Positions 1 to 10,400 of a stretch of DNA of 35,908 bases are shown here, in pieces (position 1 is the first letter of the stretch; each line of letters opens with the position of its first letter). Source of the stretch: Priapulus caudatus. Lineage: Eukaryota; Priapulida; Priapulimorpha; Priapulimorphida; Priapulidae. The DNA lies in assembly GCF_000485595.1 (NCBI RefSeq), contig NW_014577075.1, positions 1 through 35,908 on the forward strand, given 5' to 3'. Under the pieces are notes generated by a model that did no database searches, had not been told where the DNA came from, and was given only the letters and a program-made list of their open reading frames with translations. A program made the position numbers and the translations under genes.

Positions 1-320
1 CCCAGTCTTCGAACACCCGAACCGTTTTGAGAGCCCCCCCAAAGTGTGCAAATAATATCAACGTCCAATCTGGTGACGCTCAATCCCTGTCAGCCACAAA
101 ACTCAATTTTGTCAGCTCATGCATGTATTTTTTTTTTTTCGATTTGTGCCACATACATAACCGTTGGCGACCACGAGCCATGGTACCGGAAGGGCACCAT
201 TTGGTCAGCCAACATGGGCTGGAGAAATTGTCAGCTAAGTTAAAGAATCAAAGAAATTCTGTGCGCGAGAACAAGGTGACATTCTATGACTAACACGTGA
301 GACCACCCGAACGCGCAATC
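1..320. other. Left-edge non-coding sequence
   Basis: No coding exon, RNA gene or transposon end is recognisable here. The two short overlapping reading frames near 27-293 have no recognisable domain, contain a poly-T run translated as Phe, and lack convincing splice signals. Confidence 0.5.
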
Positions 321-3200
321 CGATTAAGCTATCGAGTTAAGCGTTACACATCGAGGTAGCTAAAAGGCGATTATGTAGCGTCTAACAACAACACCCGATA
401 GGATTATTACCGATGTTAATCGAGTGCATTACGGACGGAGCGATGCTGCGTGCGTGTGTCGCGTGCGGTGCCGTGTCGTTCGTGCGTGCGTGTTGGCGGT
501 GCGTGTGCACGTATCGCTGCAGTGCGTCGTAGGCGGGCACGAATGCTGCTGCAGGCGAGTACACTGGTGCGTGCCATTGAGTGTTCACGTCACATACCGT
601 GGCGAGTGTCATCTGGAGTGCAAGTCTCACGTCAACTAGCTCGAGCGATTGGCAGCATCTGCGGGAGAGAGTCGTAGCGCTTGTGCGACGGTAACAACAT
701 GAAGTGCGTCGCCATCGGCGTCGCGTGCGTGCATTCGCAGTGCACACGTACAAGCACAGTGTGCTCGCGTGCGACAGCGATTCCAATAAGCTGTGTGCAT
801 GTGCCCTCCATGCTATCTGATTAGGCAGTATACTCTGGTAGTCGTTACGTGTCGCGCTATTAGCCTGGAAGTGTGCGTGCGTGGGCTGCAGTGTGCCACA
901 AGTACACTATCATTGTGCGGCTTGCCAGTCGCGTGCGGAGGCGTTGTGGTAAATCGTACAAATAGGAGAAATTCTGAATGGATTAATGCACACTATTATT
1001 TTCAGTGCTTCATGGCTTGCGTCAGCGTTGCACTCACAGCTGTGTGGCATCTCGCGTTACGTGGTGCGTTAATTATGGTCAAGAGTGCAGGTAATACAAC
1101 AAATAGAAAAAGGCTCTACCGTGCAAAGTGTTGCACGTTATAATAAAGTCTGGTCTTCACAGAACACAGAGTAGGAAATTTAAGATTATTAACAATTAAC
1201 GCGGCGCTTACTGTTAAGGATCGGCCATCTTCAAGCTCAGCGAGTAGACTCCCCTAGAGTCAATGGTAGAGAATACAGAGCCATCTTTATTCCTCTGTCC
1301 TTACCCACGAGAGCCGGTTCATTGCGTCGTCTAGGTCATGGGGTGTGTCACCGATGGGGGGCGGTGGGCCCGGGGGTGACTGTCTTATCCAGATAGCCGA
1401 CTTACAGGATTCACAAAGCACAGTTCGGAGCGAAATGCGTCGTCGCAAATAGTCGCACAGTACATTGGCGGCATGGCGTGATAAAGCTAGTGCGAGCGCA
1501 CTGAAACATGCGAGTAGTCTAAGCGCAAACGAACGCAGTGAGGTTCACTGTCCATAACAACAGTCGGTCTGGAATAACTAGGCGTGCGGGTAGCGAGAGT
1601 GTCTTGGACAACTGGTACCGACACGGCATCGTGGTGGAACCTTTCATTATTGTTTTTTATCGCATTTTAGCCAATGATTTCTATAAGATTAAAGTCTTAC
1701 TGTGGATGTATCAATAAGGTTATAAGCAAGGCTGAGCGAACAGAAGAACGCGCGTGCGAACGGCATGCGTTGCCAAGCTTTGTAAAAACATAATATTTAT
1801 AGTATAGTGCGATCCAGGCATAACATCCGTCATGATAACATATTTTTATATCGAGCGCGGACACAGGACGGTACGGATTTGTTCCGTAGAGTGGTGCATA
1901 CAGGCCACTAAGAGAGTAATAACCAGAATACATACAAACACAAGCCACAATGAGATCCGTTTGCACCGCGTGTGCTCGCGGCGGTTGGTGAGTCGTGTGT
2001 GCATGTGCCACGTCTAGAGCGTGCGTCTCGCGCTGCGTGCGGTGTGTACCTAACACTGCGTGATGGCGTCTGCGTGCTAAGCGTGCGCTACAGTACACCT
2101 GCGTGCATAGTGTCGACAGTGCGGCAGTGTGCACGTACAGTGCGTGCGTGCATGTGCACGGTACACGTGCGTGCCGCGCGGTGTGCCTAGGTCACACCGT
2201 GCGTGCATCGCTGCGTAGGCCGATCCCGCGTGTGTGCCCACAGTGCCGTCAGTGCACGCGGCACCGCTTTGCGTGCGTGCGTGGTGAGTGTGCTGCGGTG
2301 GCATGTGCACGGTAGACGATGCGTGCGTGCGTCCGTGCTGCTACCTAACACGTGCGTGCATGCGTGGTGTTGCAGCTACACGTGCGTGCATCGTGTGAGG
2401 CGTGCGTGTGCAACGTACAGTGGGCGTGCGTGCATGTGTCACCGTCGTGCGCGCGTGTGCAGGTACAGACGTGCGTGCATGCGTCGCGTCGCGTGCGTCC
2501 GCCCTGTTGTTGTGCACGTACACGTGCGTGCGTTCGCGGTGTGTGCCGTGCTGCATGTGCACGTAGACGTGGGCGGTGGCGTGGCGTGCGTGTGCATACA
2601 CGTGCGTGCAGTGCGTGCGTGCTGCAGTGTGTACCTACAACGTGCGTGCATGCCGTGCTGTGCACGTGAACACTGCGTGCATTGCCGTGCGTGCGTCCGT
2701 CGTGTGTGCACCGGTAACACGGCGTGCGTGTCGTGTGTCGTGCTGTGTCCGCGTGTGATGCGCAGCGTGGTGCAGCGTACACCGTTGTGGTGTTCCGTGC
2801 GTAACTTGTGCACGCGTACACGTCTGGTGCATGTGTTGGCGTGTCGTGCGTAGCGTGGCGTGGCATCCATGTGACCACGTAGAGGCGGCATGAGCTAGTG
2901 TGCGTCGCGGTGCAATACACGGTGCGTGCGTGCGTGCGTGCCGTAAACGTAGATCGTACTAAGGTTCCGCCATCGTGGAGTTATGGTACTACGCATAACT
3001 CGAGTTAAGCGTCTATACGGGCCTTAACTCGAGTTAAGGTAACGCGAAGTTGCCGTATAACACTCGATCGACCTGCGAGGTTAAGCTAAGCTCGAGGTTA
3101 CACGCTAACGCTCCGACGTTACCTTAACTCGAGTAAGGCCCCGTGTAACGCTTACACTCGAGTTAACGCGTTCGTCCCGTGTAACGAGGCTAATGTGTTT
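321..3200. repeat. GTGC-rich degenerate repeat field with palindromic borders
   Basis: Between about 420 and 2950 the plus strand is dominated by cgtgcgtg, gtgcatgt and gtgcacgta words. The field is densest at 2030-2950, where units built around gtacacgtgcgtgcatg recur roughly every 50-70 bp. A less biased stretch lies at about 1140-1900. Both edges carry ttaag/tcgagttaagcgttacac-like words (325-360 on the left, 2993-3195 on the right). The right edge includes a perfect 18-bp palindrome, CCTTAACTCGAGTTAAGG, at 3022-3039. Stop codons are rare in several frames at once because of the composition, so the long Cys/Arg/Val-rich frames here are not taken as genes. It could be a satellite or the inside of an unknown element. 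Confidence 0.6.
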
Positions 3201-4133
3201 ACGTGTTTAATTTCTCAATTTTGTACTCCATCTAGCTGTGACTTGACACAGTGTCTATAATGTTCGTCAATGTTAGTAGGTTAGTTTAAACTTAACTGTA
3301 AAATGTATGAAATGAAATTTCATGCAACTTTTAATTACTATTATTATATGTCATTGATCCCCAGCATCATTTACCACATTGCCAATATTTTATTCTCTTC
3401 ATATAATGAGTGAAACAATGCGAATGGCCATGTCTGCTGTCACTGCAATACGTACAAAATGTACGTGATTAGGCCTTTTGCTTTACAGCACTGAGCATCA
3501 CGTGAGCAGAGCGCATGCAGCACATGTTTAAATTAACTAATATCCGGACAATCAAAACTCTTGAGGGACAACCATATGCTACTCTCTTGGTTGTCCTCCG
3601 GACAACCCAAAAAAAACCTTAAAATTGAGCACTGCGCCGTCTTCGATATAGTTCCAATTATATTCTTTGTCTCTGTCAAAATATATTTGTTGTCTATATA
3701 TTGTCTGTTCAATATATATTCTTTGTTTCTGCCATTCCATATTGGAATTCTCTTCCTTTCTCATTAGTTAATTGCAAATTTGAAGCTTTTTCTACTGCAA
3801 TATGCAGTGTTGATTTGTCTATTTTTCAACTTTATCTCTTTCTGTCTTTGATATAGTCCGCCCTTGACGTTGAAGACTAATTATTATGTTATGCGGTTAT
3901 GAGTTTATTGTACATGGTGACTGGCGCTCGCGTCGCTGGGTAAAGAGCATATAGAAATAATTAATAATGGTTAGGATACCTAGGATATGTCTCTATATAT
4001 TTCTATGATAAAAAGTAATCAAAATTAAATTATAAATTTATGCGGTAAAATTAGGCGTAACAAGGGTTATGATTGGCTAAAAGGGGTACAATTTTACCGC
4101 GGCAAAAATCAGCAGCCGAAGCGTCGGCGCTGG

Positions 4134-4152
4134 GCGTCCGGTAACCGGACGC
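4134..4152. promoter_or_regulatory. 19-bp palindrome upstream of CatSper2
   Basis: GCGTCCGGTAACCGGACGC is a perfect inverted repeat of 9 bp around one central base, about 137 bp before the CatSper2 start codon. It lies in a locally GC-richer stretch (about 4097-4155) within AT-rich surroundings. Such symmetry fits a dimeric transcription-factor site in a proximal promoter, but no factor can be named from sequence alone. Confidence 0.3.
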
Positions 4153-4288
4153 GTAATGACTGCAGAAAAATAATTGTTTCCGAATACGCTGGCCAACCGT
4201 AAGCGACAGCAGACAGCATTTTGTCGTGTAATTTTGTCTGTTTATTTTGTTTGGTGTGTTTAGGGAAGCTTAATAATTAGAAAGCACA

Positions 4289-4448
4289 ATGCCAAAGAAA
4301 GATACAGCGACATCAGTGGAGCTTGGGATTCTGTCTAAAAGAGCAGAAATGTTTAGATCAAAACTGATTGAAGATTTCCACTTGCTGGATAGTTTAGATG
4401 ATCACGGTAAAATGGAAGGGCCAAAACATTACTCACGAGATATTACAG
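4289..4448 (+). CDS. CATSPER2: CatSper2 exon 1
   Basis: Residues 1-53, a soluble cytoplasmic N-terminus. The stretch AEMFRSKLIEDFHLLDSL aligns with the CatSper2 N-terminal RSRLIDTFSLIEHL motif. The donor is ACAG|GTGTGT and leaves phase 1. Confidence 0.85.
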
Positions 4449-7400
4449 GTGTGTACATTTTGTCTTTACAGTTTACATACTGTAAATTAACCAGAGCTTT
4501 AGAATCTATGCGCGTGTACACTAGGCCTAATACAGCTTAATTACATGATAAGGATCGTACCAGTGTAATGAAACAACTTCAGTTTGTTAGAACCTGGCCA
4601 CCTTGCCATATTGCATTTGTCATCCTCCACTCCAGACTAGTGACAGTGTGTTAGAAACATATGTTACATGATGTTATGTGGAATCCTAAATATATAAATA
4701 TTATGTATATTCACAAAGTTGCTTAAATTTATTATAATCCACAGAAGATAAATTGGCAAGAAAAATAATGAAGGATTCACCACATGGCCTTGTCAAGTTT
4801 CAAGTGTACTCCAGTCGCGATAAAGACAGCGTGACACACAATGACCGACGCAAGAACAGGGTGAAGAATAAAAATGCTCGATTTCCACCCATTGACTTAT
4901 GGGCTCACTGGGTGCTTAACAGTAAGGTTAATTGTTAATAAACTTAAATTTTCACGGTGAAGACTTTTTAAATAATTAACGTAAGACTTTTTAATTAATT
5001 ACCATATTAACAGTAAGAGAATAATTAGGCCATAATTCATCAGAATTTCTATATTCCATTTCTGAACATAAATATATGGCTATAGTATAAGCTATACAGT
5101 ATACTGCTAATCAAATAGCTGGAATGAATCGTATTATTAGCTCATCTGACATAGTCAGATGCAGCTTGTAGAATCGCACGATCGTCCGTCGTCCTCTTGC
5201 CGGCCGAGCGTTTGTGGTCTCTTTTTTGCGAATCGATTGGGCACATAATCTTAAACCGCGTCTGATCGTACGTTCACGATAGTTTGGTGCAGCATTTGGG
5301 GGGATCTGTTCAAATCGAGTTGGGGCTTGTCGTATTAGCTTGGGGTCAATTAGGCTATAGGTTCAAAAGGTGCCAAAGAAGGGGAAACATTCACTCTTAA
5401 ACTAAGGTATAGGAGGAAATTGCAGAGAATTGGGCACAAATCTAAACTGCTCCGACTAGGCTTCGGATAAGTCGCTGTATAGCATCATGGTAGGTAAAAG
5501 CCATCACTGCCGAAATTGGAGTCACAGTCAAGAGGTCAATGGGCACAGGGCAATTTTAGAGCATTTTCTGAGACACATGGTCGGACGGAGGCGATTGAAA
5601 AAATTTTTTGTTTTCAGCGTCGACCTAGCATTTTATGCATTATGGAAGGACCAATGAAATCTACTTTCTGCTGACATGCGAAGAGTAATTGTCAGATAAC
5701 CTTTTGACCCTCAAGAGGTTTAAACACTGGATTTGTGAATGGTCTGTTAGAAAGAATTTCGACCTGGTTTTCAGTAGCGATCTTATACATGCTGGATTAG
5801 AGGCTACAATTCACATGTTGAAATGTTCAAAAGTCTAAATTTGGTTAAAGAAGGTTTATGCTCCCTTAAATCGTATAATTTATATGGCATTCTGTACTGT
5901 CAGTATGTTTCCATGTAACGTATCCACTGCCAGTGGCATACTGCCAGAATTGCATGTTGTAGGTAACTGTGGAGTTTTTGCTTAATTGTTAAGTGGCAGT
6001 CTCTCTATGCGCAGCCTGTAGCTTGCGCTAGGTAATGGATGAGTGCCTACCTATACTGTCTTGCAATATTGTTGCTAGCTGACGTTATGATGGGAGCTTC
6101 ATCTTAAATCTGAGACACTAACGACATGCGCATCTCGTGCACTTTCTCCCAACGATTCCCCCAACGAACCATTCTTTTGAGAAGTTCCTGGATACCATCC
6201 CTGTGCATTCCACTGTTTCGCGTGTATGTGAACCTACATTTGGGACTAATCAGGGTTTACTAGAATCCCACCACTCCACCACAGAGTCACCGCAGTAGAC
6301 GTTAGATGAGCGCTGTCGCTCTGCGGCACTTGTCTAGTTTTGCAGGATGACCTGCACCTGGGTGGATTATTATAGTGAGAAGGGTGTGTGCACTCCCCAG
6401 TCCCACTCTCTCGTCCAATACAGTGTACTAGTATTAGCATTACACTTATTATGACCAATTAGTATTACAGTATTAGTGTACTAATTGACTAATAGCGTAT
6501 ATTTTCAACAGGAAAATACCTCTGCGAGATATATTCTGCATAATTTGTTTTTGCATTTCAATTCATATAGCTATAATCTAGACTATTATATATAGCTATT
6601 GCAGTTAGTTGCATACGGATGAATAAGTATATTGCCTAATATACGTGGTGATTGTTATGCCATTACGATAAATAATTCACTTCTCTAAAAGGCTTTAGCC
6701 GTTGGCAATTTGATTCCAGAATTTATTGTGTCAATATATCTATCCCAAAAATTGCAGTGTTGCAGAGTTCTATCAATAAAACTTTTAGTGCCCATGCATG
6801 ACTTAATTCAATTCCGTGAAGTTAAATTTAATATCTCTTATAATAGGAATACTCATATCGACAGGACCACTAGAGCGCAAGTGCTGTTAGTGTTAGGATG
6901 ATACTCATTAGTCATATGGCTAAAATATAATACATTACCAATGAATTCTCACATGTGCATTTATTTATCTAACAGGTACATGGTTTAAGAATTCGATGCT
7001 GATAATCATTCTTAGTAATTCCATTGCTCTTGGGATTCAAGCAGGTATGAGCATATAAGATTTAAATCTTGCTAACACCAGTCTAGAAAAGAACACAAAA
7101 TTTGAATCAGTAATGAGTATAATTTATCATAAATTATTTATCATAAATATTTATCATAAATTATTTATTATAAATTATAAATTATTTATCATAAATTAAA
7201 ATTACTTATATTTATTTATCATCGTGAAATTCGATGAACTTATTCGAAGATTGAATAGCTTTTTTAATAACAAATAATTTGTGCTAATTTTTTTTATCTA
7301 GTCAATCATTTTATCCACAGAGGTCTCTACGAGTGACAATCCTGTTGTGGCCCCGCTGCAGCTTGCTCTCGACATCTTCGACTACTGCTCACTGATCATT

Positions 7401-10400
7401 TTCATCCTTGAGATTAAGTTGAAATGGCTAGACAACTTTTGGGGATTCTGGGGAAACGGCTGGAACATCTTTGACTTCTGCGTCACTTACTTTGTGAGCA
7501 GATTTGGTGCTTGTTAAAAAGCCAGTTTGTAAACAGCACCAGTGACACTGGTCCTTCCAATATGGTGGGCACAGTGCAAGTGTGCAGCAGCTGTAAGAAT
7601 GTCAGAGGTCACCTTTATTTATGCATAACTTATTTCTGAATGGATGATAATATTATAATCAATTATACTCATATATGAGTGTCAATGAACGTATATACCA
7701 AAACTGTACTTTGTAGCTATGTGTTTGTACCACAGAGATATAGTTCACTGTATAACTGCCACCCAAGAGAAATAGCAAAATTAAGTGCCCTTTCTATGCA
7801 GGTGTCCTTTCTATAGAAGTGACCACTGCAAGCAATGGCTCTTATATGTATCAGACTTGATGCATCATGAATCCATGCATGCACATGTTCGTTACTGGCT
7901 CGTTTGATTACATCGAAGACTGTTAATTGGTAGTATGCATTATGCGTATGCATTATGTGTCTATCACCTTTCGTTTTGCCACAGTCATTTGTACCAGAGA
8001 TCATGAGCTACTCTTCAGGAACGTTTGGCCAGCCTGGCAGCTCGGGTCTAGCTGTGGTGGCCAACAACATGCGTGTGTTCCGAATCTTGCGCTCTCTCAA
8101 GATGGTAACTCGCTTCAGGCAGATTCGACTCATTGCCCTCGCAATAACGAAGGCGTTTAAGGTACAGAATGTCGACTCAGTTGCCAGTAAATATTAGCCT
8201 GAGTTTTGTGTAATCTACCGCGTTAATTTTGCACTCAGGTTTAAGGCATTCTGACCAATATATGCTATATATGTTGAGTTTTGTAAGATATAGTATTATT
8301 AGGTATGTATGAAATGGGTAAATTGACCTGAGCACACTACCATAGGGGTATCCCTCGTGTTACACAGGAATATCAAAACCTTTGATCCAACCTGGAATCT
8401 AAACCCATAGGCGAGGCTCATATGGTTATATAGTGTTGAGATTATGAATCTAATGCACCTTTTTCCAAAGTGAATACCTTTGGGTGATCTCGTGGAACTA
8501 GAGACCCCTATATTGGAACACAGGGGTGTTGTGGTTTTGTGTCTCAAGAAATGTATGCTTGCAGGTTTGCGTGGATCTTGCATTTGTGAACTGTTGGTGT
8601 TGGACTGTAGGAGCTTGTGTTTAATCTTGCTGAGCTTTCTGAGAGTCATAGTTGTCCTTTAATGGTCAGGTCTCTGCTCAGGTGGTTTCCCTGTATAAAT
8701 GTCATTCAAGGGAACCACCAAAATTGTCCTTTATAGACAGGTATTCATTCCATACAGGTGGCCACTATTATAAGTTTGGCTCGTAGGGTCTATGTCCCCC
8801 TGACCTCTGTTTGACCTGGCTTGTTTAGCTATTTCTGACTAACCCTAACCCTAACCGTATATATGTTATATATTATATATATATATATCTATGTTAGTCA
8901 GAAATAGCTAAACGAGCTAGGTCAAACAGAGGTCAGGGGGACATAGACCTTATCTGCATAAGTTTGACTGCATAGTGATCGTGATAGCCTGTAGCCGATA
9001 CTTGTATGTGCTTCACTCTACAGGAGATGGTCTTTATCACATTACTACTCTTCACATTTGCCTATATCTTTGCCATCGCTGGCATCATCTTCTTCGATGA
9101 CTTCACCAATTCAAAGAGAACTGACCTTATTTACAAGGATAGCTTCAGGTTTGATTACGCATGTACATGAGGGTGTAGGGGGTGAGTGCTTGTTAGAGTT
9201 ATTCTAGGTTGTTGGCATATTGGTGGGTCGGGTGTAGCTTCAATAAGGTACTGTCCACGATTACAGCTATATAACTGAACAACTATTGCAGTATACTCTT
9301 CTAATGTGAATACCCATGTTTCCCACGTAATCTAACTAGAAGTGAATGCTTTAATTGCTGTATTCCTAAGGTTACATGTTACATTATCTCACCAATGTAG
9401 ATTTATTTCAGCACCTTGCCCAAAGCCTTGGCCACCCTATTCCAACTATTTACACTGGATCATTGGTACGCTATACGCGCTGACATGGTCAAGGTGGTTA
9501 GTCCCTGGTTCACCGGGGCATATATCATCCTCTGGATCTGCATTGGATCATTCATCTTTCGTAACATCTTCGTCGGAATTATGGGTTAGTAAAATTTCCA
9601 GCCTTACTTGTTGGGGTTGAACTAAGGATTGGATTTAATTCAAAATTTAACCCAGGATTTAACTCGTGTTTTTTATGATAAATAAAATCCGACGATATTT
9701 TTCAAAGGCGCATGACAACACGTGGTGAAGCGATAGCATAGAGCTAAGGACCAGTGCTCCTGGTCTCCAGTGACAATTGTGTCAAACTCTTATTTGGATT
9801 TCTTTATTCTGCATACACAAGTTGTTGCTCCTCGTGGATTTTTTGCAGTGAACAACTTCCAGAGCATCAGAAATGAGCTGTTTGAGGAGGTGACCGAATT
9901 TGAGAACACACGACAGTTGCAGATCAAGACGGCCATGTTTAACGCAGAGCTCACCAAGCAGGGAGACAGTACGCCTGGGTATGAGCCATGCTCTGCTGAT
10001 TAGTCCCTTGTCCTCTTATTGGTCTTGATATGAGGAAGCCCATCCAGAGATTCTGGTTCTGTCTTGCTTGGTGCATGCCATCAATCAGTGTTCTAGTCTT
10101 GGTGGGAGCCCACGCCATCATCATTTTTACGATTTAGGAAGATTGAATCACTTCACTTATCCGTGTTGCAACCTTGCTATAAAATCCTTCCGGCGCCTTC
10201 ATACGCATAGCGTATAGCTACAGGCGCATAGGGCGGTGCCTATCTCCGTTTCAGTAACCCTGAGGCCCCGCAGCTGCTTTCACAGTAAATGCTACAGTAG
10301 GGGGTTAGTCCCCTGTAGCACTGCGAGTTAACTTGCCACACTCTATCTCTATTTGCTGAATGCTAAGCAGAGAAGCCGTGTGTACTATTTTTCAAGTCTT

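Noticed and set aside
2203-2920. Long Cys/Arg/Val-rich and Thr/His/Ala-rich open frames on both strands
   Set aside because: They all lie in the GTGC-rich repeat field, where stop codons are scarce by composition. No domain, splice structure or codon bias supports them.
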